From positions 1-34,727 of the forward strand of contig JAUHXC010000074.1 in NCBI GenBank assembly GCA_030427205.1: 34,727 nt of DNA, in the 5' to 3' direction. Position numbers and translations under genes: made by a program. This stretch comes from a bacterium (GTDB lineage: Bacteria; Myxococcota_A; Bradymonadia; UBA7976; UBA1532). The notes under the pieces were generated by a model. The model worked only from the letters and a program-made list of their open reading frames with translations. It was not told where the DNA came from and did no database searches. Below, one piece after another: positions 1 to 10,442 of this stretch. Numbering within the stretch: the stretch's first letter is position 1; every line of letters starts with the position of its first letter.

Positions 1-132
1 CCGGACGTCGGCGACGGCCAGAACGGCGGCGGCGGAACCGGCTGCGCCTGCGACGCCGGTGACGGCGGCCCGGTCAACCTGCTGTGGCTGCTCGGCCTGG
101 GCCTCATCGGCCTGCGGCGCCGCCGCGACTGA
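1..132 (+). CDS. C-terminal end of a surface-sorted protein (partial)
   Basis: Only the last 43 codons are inside the window; the 5' part lies upstream. Frame 1 reads a Gly/Asp-rich stretch, then a CAC cysteine pair, then a hydrophobic segment (NLLWLLGLGLIGL) and a terminal RRRRD before TGA at 130-132. Cysteine motif, single membrane segment and Arg cluster in that order match the MYXO-CTERM class of C-terminal sorting tails, which are processed after export in Myxococcota. The protein is therefore probably exported and held at the envelope or cell surface. The function of the body of the protein cannot be judged. A second protein with a similar tail is encoded at 3801-5615. Confidence 0.75.
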   Translation, partial: PDVGDGQNGGGGTGCACDAGDGGPVNLLWLLGLGLIGLRRRRD

Positions 133-140
133 CCCGCCGT

Positions 141-1295
141 TTGGACCCCATCGACGACGCCGTCGTCCGCGCCGAGCGACTGCTCGAAGCGGGCGATCCG
201 ATCGGGGCAGCCCGCTGTATCGAGCAGTTTGAATCGGCTCGGCCCGACCACTTGAGGCTGGCCCTCGTCTGGGCGCGCCTCCTGCCCGCGGTCGGCAACC
301 CGCGTGTGCTCGAACGCCAGATGCGCGCGCTCTCGGCGGAGTGGCCGCGGCACCCGATCGTCGCCCTGACCACCGCCGAAGCCGGCACCCGCTGGACCGA
401 CCCCTGGCCCACTGCGCAAGGCACCGACCGGCTGGCGGCCCTCGCCGTCGACGTGATCGAGCGCTGCCTCTCCGGCGAGCGAGTGCCCGCCCGCTGGCTG
501 GCACCGCTGCATCTCGCCCGCGGCCGGGCGTTGGCCCGCATGAGCCCGTCGGCCGAAGACGAAGCCCTCGCCGCATTCGAAACCGCGCTCGGCGCCGACG
601 GCGACCTGGCCTCGGGCTGGGCCGATCTGGCGCGGCTGCATCAGGTACGGACGCGCTGGCAGAAAGGCCTCGCGGCGGCAGAGCACGCTCTGGGCCTCGA
701 CGACAGCCGACAAGCGCGCTGGACCGCGGCGGTCTGCGCGACCGCGCTCGCTGATCCGTCCGCCGCGGCCCACTGGGCCCGGCTCGACCACGGCCCGGCA
801 CGCACCGACGACGACGGGCGACCGCGCATCGCCGATCTGCCGCCGGTCGAGGCCTACCTTTCGCCCAGCCTGTTGGGGGCGGCGCCGTCGGAGGGCCCTG
901 TGGAGGCCGAGGTGGTCTGGGTCCGCCCGATGAGCCCGGCTCACGGGCGCATCGCGTCGCCGACCGTGCTCGACCTGCCGGTGAATCTGGACGATGTCGT
1001 CGTCTGGGATCCGGTGCCGCGTGGGTTTCGAGCAGTGGGCGAGCAGGAAGTGCCGTGCTTCACCGTTCTCGCGCGGCTCGCGCCCGGCCGCAAAGCGGTC
1101 TGGCGGGTGGTCGGGCGGCCCGATCGGGAGGACTGCTGGCCCGACGGCTGGTCGTACTACGATCTCGGTGCCCGGGTGGGTGATCCGGCTCTCGCCGGCT
1201 GCGGTCGACTGATCACGCCCCGGACGGTGAGCCGGTCGGCGGTGCGGGCGGCGCTGACCGCCCGCGGCTCGAGCCTCGAAGAGCCCGGCGGCTGA
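141..1295 (+). CDS. TPR-like repeat protein of unknown function
   Basis: About 384 residues from the TTG at 141. The frame stays open upstream (GTG at 84, CTG at 129), but those starts overlap the preceding gene and none has a good Shine-Dalgarno sequence, so the start is uncertain. Residues about 1-210 are helical and Ala/Leu-rich with spacing typical of tetratricopeptide repeats (for example AVVRAERLLEAGDPIGAARC and ALAAFETALGADGDLASGWA). Residues about 250-384 form a separate, strand-rich domain with several Trp (VEAEVVWVRP, VVVWDPVPRGF, AVWRVVGRPDRE) that I do not recognise. There is no signal peptide, so it is probably cytoplasmic. It converges on glnS, and its stop codon lies inside a shared hairpin. 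TPRs suggest protein-protein contacts; no specific role can be given. Confidence 0.7.
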   Translation: MDPIDDAVVRAERLLEAGDPIGAARCIEQFESARPDHLRLALVWARLLPAVGNPRVLERQMRALSAEWPRHPIVALTTAEAGTRWTDPWPTAQGTDRLAALAVDVIERCLSGERVPARWLAPLHLARGRALARMSPSAEDEALAAFETALGADGDLASGWADLARLHQVRTRWQKGLAAAEHALGLDDSRQARWTAAVCATALADPSAAAHWARLDHGPARTDDDGRPRIADLPPVEAYLSPSLLGAAPSEGPVEAEVVWVRPMSPAHGRIASPTVLDLPVNLDDVVVWDPVPRGFRAVGEQEVPCFTVLARLAPGRKAVWRVVGRPDREDCWPDGWSYYDLGARVGDPALAGCGRLITPRTVSRSAVRAALTARGSSLEEPGG

Positions 1296-1307
1296 CGGCT
1301 TTCGCCG

Positions 1308-1313
<6 letters not shown>
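1290..1313. terminator. Bidirectional hairpin containing both convergent stop codons
   Basis: GGCTGACGG (1290-1298) and CCGTCAGCC (1305-1313) form a perfect 9-bp stem with a 6-nt loop. The left arm contains the TGA of the TPR-like gene (1293-1295) and the right arm contains the TGA of glnS read on the minus strand (1308-1310). There is no clear T-tract, so intrinsic termination is likely but unproven. Confidence 0.6.
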
Positions 1314-3650
<2,337 letters not shown>

Positions 3651-3716
3651 GGCTGACTCCTCAAAATCGGAAGCGGCCATATTGCGGGGTGCACGGGTCG
3701 ACTGCAAGCCGCCGAA

Positions 3717-3749
3717 CATCGGCGCTCTTCGCGGCGCCGAGCGCCGATG
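3717..3749 (-). terminator. Strong hairpin between the sorted-protein gene and glnS
   Basis: CATCGGCGCTC (3717-3727) and GAGCGCCGATG (3739-3749) are a perfect 11-bp inverted repeat with an 11-nt loop, flanked by a further GCCG/CGGC pair. On the minus strand it lies about 50 nt downstream of the stop at 3801 and about 70 nt upstream of the glnS start. That position fits termination of the upstream gene. No T-tract follows. glnS probably has its own promoter just after it; a weak match is TTGCAG, 17 nt, CAATAT. Confidence 0.5.
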
Positions 3750-3800
3750 AGATCGGCGGCGAACCCGTGGCAGCCGGCCCGCCCTCTCCAAGCCCGTGCG

Positions 3801-5615
3801 TCAGCGCAGACGGCGTCGTATCGCGCCGACGAAGAGCAGCACCGCGAGCCACCACGGCGCATCCGTGGCATGTCCAGGGGCCGCTCGGCATCCATCGCTT
3901 GTCGGGCTCGCCCCGCTGCCGCCATCGGCGAGCCCCGCGTCGGGGGCAGGTTCGGGCTCGGGCGCCGGCTCGGGCTGCGGCTCGGGTTCCGGCTGCGGCT
4001 CTGGCTCCGGTGCCGGCTCGGGCTGCGGCTCGGGCTCCGGCTGCGGCTCTGGCTCCGGTGCCGGCTCGGGCTGCGGCTCGGGTTCCGGCTGCGGCTCCGG
4101 CTCGGGTGCCGGCTCGGGATCGGGCCCCGGCTCCGGCTCGGGATCAGGCTCCGGCTCGGGATCAGGCCCCGGCTCGGGTTCGGGTCCCGGCTCGGGCTCC
4201 GGCTCCGGCAACGGGCCCATGTCGGGGCTCGGCGGCGCGCTGGAATCCGGGACGCCGCCATCGGGCTCGGGCTCCGGCTCCGGCTCTGGCTCCGGCTGGG
4301 GTTCGGGCTCCGGCTCCGGCTCCGGCTCTGGCTCTGGCTCCGGCTCCGGCAGTGGCCCGGGCCCGGCCGGGTCCTGGCCGGCGAGCACCTCGTCACCGTC
4401 GGAGACCCCATCGCCATCGGTATCGGCCGCGTCCGGGTCGCTGCCATAGCGCGCTTCGTCGACATCCGGCAGGCGGTCGGCATCCCGGTCGGACTCGCGG
4501 AAGATACACAACAACCCGCTGCCGAAGTCGGCGCCCTGGGGTGCCGCTTCGACCAGCATCGCCGCGACGAGATTGCCAAACGGATCGAGGTCGATATCGA
4601 TGTGGCGATACTCATGGCGCCGGCCGCCCCCGCCCCACTGTTCGAGGTAGACGAAGTCGGACGCATCGGGCAGGTCGGCGTAGAGCCGCAAGCCGTCGAA
4701 CTGACCGAACACCGCGCTGCGCTGCTTCTCGCTGGTGACCATCAGGACCCGCTCGCCGTCACGCAGCATGCCCGTCGAGCCACCGACGGGGTCGAGTTCG
4801 AAGGCGACGGTCATCAGTTCGCCCTCGACGCCGGTCGTCAGCATCAGGCCGCCGTCGCTCGCCTCGGGGTTCTGCACCCCGTGCATTACGAAGACGCCGC
4901 CAGCGCCGTCATCGACGACCCGCGGTTCGAGGCCTGCCGGGTTCTGCTGCACGGCGACATCGGTGCGCCAGCGGCCGTCGGGCTGCTGCCAACTGATCCG
5001 CAGATCGCCGATCCCGTCGTCGCGATGCACGGCGACGAGCCGCCCGCCGACCCGACCGAGCGATACGTCATGACCCGGGTCGATGCCGCCGTCGTCGACG
5101 AGCCGCGAGCGCCAGTCATCGGGCCCGTCACGCAGCGCCTCACGCAGGCCGTCGGCCCCGCGATAGACGACGCCGAGCGTATCGCCGTCCCGATAGAGCT
5201 CGCACGCGTCCCCCACCCCGGCGCCCTCGTCGACCTGCTCGCGCACCCAGGCGCGGCCGTCGAGGCGAGCGACCTCGAACGCATCCCGGCGGGCGTTGTG
5301 AAAGCAGACAAAGGGCACACCGTCGACCAACATCAGATCGGTATGCTTGACCTCGTCGGTGATCAGCAGGCTCGCGAAAGCGGCGATCGTCGAGTTCTCG
5401 TGGACGCCGATGGGGTCGGCGACGGTGTAGACCACATCGCCGACGACCTTGAACAGGCGGGTGACGTGGGCGACCCCCTGCTCGTCGACGGCCAGCGAGA
5501 CGGCGTCGCCCGAGTCGTTCTCGGGCAGGCAGGTCCGGACCAGCTCGGCACCCGCGGGTGCCGCAGACGCCACCATCGCCGCCATCATCGTGGCGCGGAC
5601 CCATCGGCTGCTCAT
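3801..5615 (-). CDS. Exported surface-sorted protein with thrombospondin-3-like segment and Pro-Glu spacer
   Basis: 604 residues. The start at 5615 follows a run of six G's and opens a signal peptide (MSSRWVRATMMAAMVASAAPAGA, cleavage likely after AGA). Residues about 25-370 are a strand-rich body with repeats of the kind seen in propellers or sialidase-like folds (ARLDGRAWVREQVDEG, DDWRSRLVDDGG); no catalytic motif is recognisable. Residues about 373-414 carry DTDGDGVSDGDE, a thrombospondin type 3 calcium-binding signature. About 140 residues of Pro-Glu/Pro-Gln repeats follow, then a tail with one Cys, a hydrophobic segment (WWLAVLLFVGA) and RRRLR, a MYXO-CTERM-type sorting signal. The inferred layout is a surface domain held away from the outer membrane by a stiff acidic stalk. 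The specific role is unknown. Confidence 0.85.
   Translation of the reverse strand: MSSRWVRATMMAAMVASAAPAGAELVRTCLPENDSGDAVSLAVDEQGVAHVTRLFKVVGDVVYTVADPIGVHENSTIAAFASLLITDEVKHTDLMLVDGVPFVCFHNARRDAFEVARLDGRAWVREQVDEGAGVGDACELYRDGDTLGVVYRGADGLREALRDGPDDWRSRLVDDGGIDPGHDVSLGRVGGRLVAVHRDDGIGDLRISWQQPDGRWRTDVAVQQNPAGLEPRVVDDGAGGVFVMHGVQNPEASDGGLMLTTGVEGELMTVAFELDPVGGSTGMLRDGERVLMVTSEKQRSAVFGQFDGLRLYADLPDASDFVYLEQWGGGGRRHEYRHIDIDLDPFGNLVAAMLVEAAPQGADFGSGLLCIFRESDRDADRLPDVDEARYGSDPDAADTDGDGVSDGDEVLAGQDPAGPGPLPEPEPEPEPEPEPEPEPQPEPEPEPEPEPDGGVPDSSAPPSPDMGPLPEPEPEPGPEPEPGPDPEPEPDPEPEPGPDPEPAPEPEPQPEPEPQPEPAPEPEPQPEPEPQPEPAPEPEPQPEPEPQPEPAPEPEPAPDAGLADGGSGASPTSDGCRAAPGHATDAPWWLAVLLFVGAIRRRLR
3950..4365 (-). 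repeat. Pro-Glu/Pro-Gln coding repeat with a 48-nt core unit
   Basis: The C-terminal stalk of the sorted protein is encoded by imperfect tandem repeats. The clearest unit is 48 nt, encoding 16 residues (PAPEPEPQPEPEPQPE), repeated about three times near 3960-4105. Shorter PEPEPGPD-like and pure PE units follow. An unrelated segment (DGGVPDSSAPPSPDMG) near 4220-4260 interrupts the array. Such arrays change length readily by recombination without breaking the frame. Confidence 0.85.
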
Positions 5616-5676
5616 GCATCCCCCCGGAGAGCTCGGCTCGTATTTCTGACGCAGCATCTCACCGACTGCCGGTCCG

Positions 5677-5718
5677 AAAAAAGGGCCGTGCGTCGACTCG
5701 CTCGAGCGGGCGAGGCCC
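5677..5718 (-). terminator. Terminator- or attenuator-like hairpin in the leader of the sorted-protein gene
   Basis: Read on the minus strand, GGGCC (from 5718) pairs with GGCCC (to 5683), with an inner CTCGC/GCGAG pair, and is followed at once by six T's (5682-5677). This is the classic intrinsic-terminator layout. It lies 60-100 nt upstream of the start codon at 5615. If transcription begins further upstream, it would act as a leader attenuator; alternatively it only blocks antisense transcription away from the aminotransferase gene. Confidence 0.45.
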
Positions 5719-5770
5719 TTGCCCGGCGACAGCGCGACCGCGAATATCACGGCTCGCCATAGGAGGACGC

Positions 5771-6922
5771 GTGCCGCGATATCCCGCTCTCGACCCCGAT
5801 GTCACCGCCATTCCCGGATCGCTCTTCTCGAAGCTGGGACACAAGCTCGCGGCGTGGACCGGCGAGCTGTACCCGCTGCACATCGGCGATACCTGGATGG
5901 AGCCGCCCGAGGGCTGCCGGATGGAGGACTTGACGGTCGCCGAGTACCCCGGCCTGCACCGCTACACCACCGTGCACGGTCATCGGCCGCTTCTGGACGC
6001 CATCACCGATCGGATCTCGACGGTGCAGGGCGTGCCGACCTCCCCGGCAGACGTACTGGTGACGGCGGGGGCCACCGGCGGGCTGTCTGCGCTCCTGCGC
6101 ACGCTGTGCAGCCCGGGCGACGAGGTCTTGCTGCTCGCGCCGTTCTGGCCGTTGATGCGCTCGGCGACGCTCGCGATGGGCGGTCGCCCGGTGCCGGTCC
6201 CCTTCTTCGAAACGGCCCGCGACGCCGCCTCGGCCATCGCCGCCGTCGACGCCCACCGCACCGAGCGCACGGTGGCGGTCTACTGGAATACGCCCCATAA
6301 CCCGACCGGACGGGTGATCCCGCCCGAGTGGCTCGAGGCCCTGACCGTTTGGGCGCGTAAACACGACCTGTGGGTGATCGCCGACGAGGTCTACGAGCAC
6401 TACCGCTGGAGCGGTGATCACGTCTACGGCCGGGCCCTGGCCCCCGAGCGGACGTTCTCGGCCCACTCGTTCAGCAAGGCCTATGGCATGACCGGCAACC
6501 GCTGTGGCTACGTCGTGGGTCCGGCGCCGGTGATGAGCGCGGTGCGCCGGGTCACGACCAATACGTTCTACTGCGCGCCCCGGGCGAGCCAGATCGCGGC
6601 GCTGCGGGCGTTGGCAGGACCCGGCGATACCTGGGCCGCCGAAGCGGCGACCCGCTACGAAGCGCTGGGGCGGGCCGCCGCCGAGCGATTGAAGGTCGCC
6701 CCCCCCATGGGCAGCACTTTCTTGTTCGTCGACGTGGCCGACGTGCTCGACGCGCGTGGCCTCGACGGGTTGCTGTTCGATCTGGCCGACGAGGGTGTCT
6801 TCGTCGCGCCCGGCCCGGCCTTCGGGCCCTACCCGCACCACATTCGGGTCTGCTTCACCGCCGCCGAGCCCGCGATCGTGCAACGGGGTGTCGACCGCCT
6901 GGCGACGCGCCTGGGCCGCTGA
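5771..6922 (+). CDS. PLP-dependent aminotransferase, class I/II fold
   Basis: 383 residues from the GTG at 5771, which follows a perfect AGGAGG (5761-5766) at 4-nt spacing; the longer upstream reading lacks such a site. It matches fold-type I aminotransferases of the aspartate aminotransferase superfamily. Visible motifs are the Gly-rich cofactor region (TAGATGGLSALLRTL), NTPHNPTGR, the Asp-Glu-Val-Tyr stretch (IADEVYEHYRW) that contacts the pyridine nitrogen, and SFSKAYGMTGNRCGY with Lys236 as the Schiff-base lysine. The C-terminal Arg that binds the substrate carboxylate is probably in HHIRVCF. It is cytoplasmic. The amino donor and acceptor cannot be told from sequence; aspartate, aromatic or branched-chain substrates are possible. 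The neighbours give no pathway context. Confidence 0.9.
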   Translation: MPRYPALDPDVTAIPGSLFSKLGHKLAAWTGELYPLHIGDTWMEPPEGCRMEDLTVAEYPGLHRYTTVHGHRPLLDAITDRISTVQGVPTSPADVLVTAGATGGLSALLRTLCSPGDEVLLLAPFWPLMRSATLAMGGRPVPVPFFETARDAASAIAAVDAHRTERTVAVYWNTPHNPTGRVIPPEWLEALTVWARKHDLWVIADEVYEHYRWSGDHVYGRALAPERTFSAHSFSKAYGMTGNRCGYVVGPAPVMSAVRRVTTNTFYCAPRASQIAALRALAGPGDTWAAEAATRYEALGRAAAERLKVAPPMGSTFLFVDVADVLDARGLDGLLFDLADEGVFVAPGPAFGPYPHHIRVCFTAAEPAIVQRGVDRLATRLGR

Positions 6923-7087
6923 GCCCGACCGATCAAGCGGGGCCCGGCCCTTCGAGCGCCATCACCAACCGGCATCGGGCGTCCGCGGATGGCGTGCCCG
7001 TCGCAGCGATCGCCCAGCCGCCGGAGACGCTTCGCGGTGCAGCGTGAATCCGGTAGACTCCCGACAGGAGAAGACAGGGGGGCGGAC

Positions 7088-7600
7088 ATGGCATCCGATC
7101 GCGCGGCGATCATCGGCGAGATCCTCGGCGAGCTCGACATCACGGTCTGGCGCACCACGCGCTACGCCAACGGCACCGGCACGTGCATGTGGTGCAGCAC
7201 GGGTGCGCTCGTGATGGTGCCCGACAGCGACGATCTGGAGTGGTTTGCTCAGGCTGAAGGCGGCGAAGAGCTGCAGGCGCGCATCACGCCGCTGGTCGAC
7301 GCGCGACTCGCCGAGGCGAAGACGCAGCCATACGGCAGCCTCGCCACCGACATCGAGACGACGGATGCATCGAGCCCGACCATCCGCGCGCTGGTCGGTC
7401 TGGGCGAAGAGCTGCGGCGCGAGGGATACGCGGAAGCACTCGACGAGGCCCGGACGATGTTCACGAGCATCATGCGCGCCAAGTTCGGGCCGTTGCCGCC
7501 CATCCTCGAACACCGGATCAAGGCGGCCGAGTTCGATCAGCTGCACCGCTGGAGCGAGCGACTGTTCACCGCGCCCCGTGCCATGCTCGTGGTGGTCTGA
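7088..7600 (+). CDS. Small protein with C-terminal DUF4351-like segment
   Basis: 170 residues from the ATG at 7088 (MASDRAAIIGEILGELD), preceded by a G-rich Shine-Dalgarno-like stretch (AGGGGGG). Residues about 10-60 form a compact unit with a CMWC cysteine pair (GTGTCMWCSTGALVMVPDSD). The middle is helical and acidic. The last 40 residues (FGPLPPILEHRIKAAEFDQL then HRWSERLFTA) resemble DUF4351, a short helical domain usually found at the end of Rpn/PD-(D/E)XK transposase-like nucleases. No nuclease motif is present here, so this may be a stand-alone or reduced relative. There is no signal peptide. Function unknown; the DUF4351 match is by eye. Confidence 0.65.
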   Translation: MASDRAAIIGEILGELDITVWRTTRYANGTGTCMWCSTGALVMVPDSDDLEWFAQAEGGEELQARITPLVDARLAEAKTQPYGSLATDIETTDASSPTIRALVGLGEELRREGYAEALDEARTMFTSIMRAKFGPLPPILEHRIKAAEFDQLHRWSERLFTAPRAMLVVV

Positions 7601-7748
7601 CTGTGATAGTTGAGTCAAGGTGAACACAGCATCGAACAACAGATCGAAACGACCGGGTTTATCTGGCGCGAGTACGTCAGTATGGGTTAAGCATGTTCCC
7701 AGGGCACGGTCGATTCGCGCCCCTGTTCTTGTCAGGAGGAATTCAGGG
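7601..7748 (+). other. Comparatively AT-rich gap upstream of the FGE-like lipoprotein
   Basis: 148 bp without a gene. It is less GC-rich than its surroundings and ends in a good Shine-Dalgarno sequence (AGGAGG) upstream of the ATG at 7749. A promoter is expected, but I found no convincing -35/-10 pair. Confidence 0.4.
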
Positions 7749-10010
7749 ATGGGTAACCTGAACGGTACGATGGGCCGCGCTGCGGCGATGCTGATACTGG
7801 CTCTGGTCGCCATGGCCTCGGGGTGCAGCGACGATCGTAAGAACTCGTCCGCGGACCCGACCCCCATCGGCAAGTGCCTGGATGGCAGCAATCCCGACTT
7901 CCTCACCGACCCGTACAATTGCGGCGCTTGCGGGGTGACCTGCGACGGCCTGCACGGCGAGGCGATCTGCGAGGCCGGGGTGTGCCGCCTGGCCGATCCT
8001 GTGGTCTGCGACCGAGAGTACTACGACCTCGATGGGATCCCATCCAACGGCTGCGAGTGCCATGGCGCCACGGAGCAGACCTGCCGAACGTGTCTCGAAT
8101 ACGAAATCCCGATGAACGAAATCGACGATGACTGTGATCCGGGTACGACCGATCGCGGGCCCGGTGACGTCGACGCGATCCCGCTGACTCGGGCGCACTG
8201 CGGCGCTCTCAACGCCAGCTGCACGCTTCAGCCCGGCTGGGCCGATACGGTCTGCACGTTGGTCAAGTGCAGCCCCTCGAAGGCCGCCGCGGGCGACTGC
8301 GGCATGTGCGCCGGCGAGGACGAGGACGGCCAGCGTTTCTGCGGCCTGTGCGAGCCGATCGGTGAGGCCCCCGCGCCCGACGACGCGTGTTTCGACGGCA
8401 TCGACCAGGACGGCAATGGCGTGGTGGACGATGGCCCGTACTGCGAGGTTCTGCTCGCCAATGCGGCGACCCCCGGCTGCAACCTCGCTGCGCCCGACGC
8501 CGACTGCCCGCCCAATGTCGTGCAGCTCGACGCCGGCGACAGCCCGCTCGCGGCCCTCGATGTCGGGCTGACATACGACGTCCTCTTCGATCGCTACGAA
8601 GTCACCCAGCGCCAGTTCGCGGCCTATCTCGCGGCGACGGGGCAATGCGAGCCCGATGAGGTCGGCGACGTGCTGGACGACTGCGTCGTGGCCGACGAGG
8701 ACGCGATGAAGCCCGCGACCGAGGTCACGTGGTGTGCCGCCTACGACTATTGCGACTGGGCCGGAAAGCGCTTGCCGACGGTCGCCGAGTTCTACCGGGC
8801 GTCGACGGGCACGACGCTTGGCGACACCCCGTGCCGCAACGACCCCGAGCCGGCGTTGGCGGAGTGTGGCGCCCACGGCGTCGGCCGGGTCGACTCCGGA
8901 AGCGGCATGGCGTGGGTCGGGCCACCGGGGGGGCGTCCCGACGATGCGCTGCGTGCGCTCGGGATTCACAACCTGACCGGCCACGTCGCCGAGTGGCTCT
9001 TCGACGCCGCCGTCGACTGGTGCGCGGAAGACGGGCCCCATGCCATCCCCGCGTTCCGCGACCTCACCTGCCCGGCAGACGGCGAGGGCGTGCCTTTCCA
9101 ACGCCGACTGCTGCTCGACTGGGCCCCGTCGATGGTCGACCATCACGACGGCCAAGTGGTGCTGCATGCGGGACAGATGCGCGCGATGAGCGGCGGTGGT
9201 TTCGGCAGTATGGCCGGCACCCACGACTGGCAGCATCGGGCGATACCGGGTATCCGGGCCCCGCACCATGGTTTCCGCTGCGCGCGGACCTTCCACCCCG
9301 ACCCGGTGCTGGCCAACGCCTGGCCCTATGAGCGGAACGCTCACAGCAGCACCCGGACCACGTGCGATCCCCTGCCCCGCGGCGGCATCTCGGCCGTCGA
9401 GGATCTCAGCCAGACCTTGTTCCGCGCCGTGGACATCTGCCTGCCGGGCCTCGAACCGGACGAGAACGCCGCGTTGCAGCAGCGGGTCGCGACTTCGCTG
9501 ATCTCGGTCTTCGTGGTGGCCGACGGCAAGGACGACGCCGTCGATCGCCTTCGGCTGCAGGCGGGGCTCGACGCCGGCAGCGAGAAGCTGTGGCTGAACG
9601 GGCTGACGCCGGTGGTGGCCGCAGCCGAACGCGAACCCGAACGCCCTGATGCGTGCACCACCGCCGCTTGCGACGTACTCACACTCGACGCCGACACCCC
9701 GGCCCTGGTGATCCCCGATACCTTCGGCGCCGTCCGGGCTCACGGGCTGTCGGTCGGTCGCATCGCGATCGGTCAGCCATCGCCGTGCCTCGAGCCGGCC
9801 GATACCCGGATCACCGTCGAGATCCAGGTGGATCGCGCTGCGCTCGACCGCCTGCTGGCTGATCCGCGAGGCGGCTTGAGCGACGAAGCCTTCGCTCGAC
9901 TGACCGCCGAGGGCTTCTGCGTCGATCCGGAGGACGGCTGCCAGCGCTGGCAGGTTCCGCTGGACATCGCGCTGGACGAAGAGTCGATCTGGTCTCAGCG
10001 AGATCGCTGA
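7749..10010 (+). CDS. Lipoprotein with formylglycine-generating-enzyme-like domain
   Basis: 753 residues from the ATG at 7749, after AGGAGG. A lipoprotein signal ends at Cys26 (LALVAMASGC). Residues about 40-250 are Cys-rich and include DPYNCGACGVTC and DGIDQDGNGVVDDG, motifs shared with the MopE-repeat lipoprotein at 23149-28284. Residues about 252-515 match the FGE-sulfatase/SUMF1 fold: FDRYEVTQRQFAAYL, WCAAYDYCDWAGKRLPTVAE, a GHVAEW variant of GNVWEW near residue 411, and a final SGGGFG...GFRCART block. The Cys that true formylglycine-generating enzymes carry between GGxF and GFRC is not visible here (HDWQHRA), so a binding or structural role is likelier than sulfatase activation. Residues 515-753 are not recognised. 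Probably periplasmic or surface-exposed. Confidence 0.8.
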   Translation: MGNLNGTMGRAAAMLILALVAMASGCSDDRKNSSADPTPIGKCLDGSNPDFLTDPYNCGACGVTCDGLHGEAICEAGVCRLADPVVCDREYYDLDGIPSNGCECHGATEQTCRTCLEYEIPMNEIDDDCDPGTTDRGPGDVDAIPLTRAHCGALNASCTLQPGWADTVCTLVKCSPSKAAAGDCGMCAGEDEDGQRFCGLCEPIGEAPAPDDACFDGIDQDGNGVVDDGPYCEVLLANAATPGCNLAAPDADCPPNVVQLDAGDSPLAALDVGLTYDVLFDRYEVTQRQFAAYLAATGQCEPDEVGDVLDDCVVADEDAMKPATEVTWCAAYDYCDWAGKRLPTVAEFYRASTGTTLGDTPCRNDPEPALAECGAHGVGRVDSGSGMAWVGPPGGRPDDALRALGIHNLTGHVAEWLFDAAVDWCAEDGPHAIPAFRDLTCPADGEGVPFQRRLLLDWAPSMVDHHDGQVVLHAGQMRAMSGGGFGSMAGTHDWQHRAIPGIRAPHHGFRCARTFHPDPVLANAWPYERNAHSSTRTTCDPLPRGGISAVEDLSQTLFRAVDICLPGLEPDENAALQQRVATSLISVFVVADGKDDAVDRLRLQAGLDAGSEKLWLNGLTPVVAAAEREPERPDACTTAACDVLTLDADTPALVIPDTFGAVRAHGLSVGRIAIGQPSPCLEPADTRITVEIQVDRAALDRLLADPRGGLSDEAFARLTAEGFCVDPEDGCQRWQVPLDIALDEESIWSQRDR

Positions 10011-10130
10011 CACGGCCCGCTGTTCGCAGACTCATAGACGACCGCGGCGCACGGGTTCCGGCCCGCCCGCTACGAGGCCAACAGACCGAAGCCCACCACA
10101 GAAAGGCCGGCCAGGCGCAAGAGACCCGAC

Positions 10131-10442
10131 TCAGCGCTGTGGGGGCACCAGGTCGAGGTCGATCTGTCGCAACGCTTCGCGCACGACCAGAGACTTGTTG
10201 GCCCTCGAGTAGCCGCGCTTCTTCAGCTCGGCGACCAGATCTGCGAGTCGTTGCTGGTCCTCGGTGTACAAGCTGATCGAGACCACCTTGTAGTGCGTTG
10301 GTTTGGGCTTCTTGACGCGGCGCATGGCCGCGCGACGCGCGCGCGGTTCACGCGGCGTGAAGAACTCCTCGACCGCGGTCTCCTCGTCGTCGAAGAATCC
10401 GCGGACCGCGCCGACCTCGTCTTCAGGCTCCCGGTCGCCCAA
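10131..10442 (-). CDS. Ribbon-helix-helix-type partner of the ParA-like ATPase
   Basis: 103 residues from the TTG at 10442, which overlaps the end of the upstream ATPase gene and sits 6 nt after AGGAGG. The N-terminal 35 residues are acidic (EPEDEVGAVRGFFDDEETAV). A basic patch follows (REPRARRAAMRRVKKPKP), then a segment with the strand-helix-helix pattern of MetJ/Arc proteins: HYKVVSISLYTEDQQRLADL and later RANKSLVVREALRQID. Small RHH proteins encoded directly after parA act as the DNA-binding partner in several partition systems (ParG, omega-type), where they also repress the operon. The coupling, and the inverted repeat in the promoter of the ATPase gene, suggest the same here. The exact family is not identified. 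Confidence 0.75.
   Translation of the reverse strand: MGDREPEDEVGAVRGFFDDEETAVEEFFTPREPRARRAAMRRVKKPKPTHYKVVSISLYTEDQQRLADLVAELKKRGYSRANKSLVVREALRQIDLDLVPPQR

Noticed and set aside
3950..4365. CRISPR-like or satellite array
   Set aside because: The repeats are in-frame Pro-Glu codons inside a gene with no spacers of uniform length.
3747..5762. A plus-strand open frame of about 670 codons opposite the sorted-protein gene
   Set aside because: Also codon-aligned antisense. Its Arg/Gly/Leu-rich repeats merely mirror the Pro-Glu repeats, whereas the minus strand has signal peptide, TSP3-like motif and sorting tail.
5558..5770. N-terminal extension of the aminotransferase
   Set aside because: The GTG at 5771 has a perfect AGGAGG, and family members begin there; the extension overlaps the divergent gene's leader and coding start.
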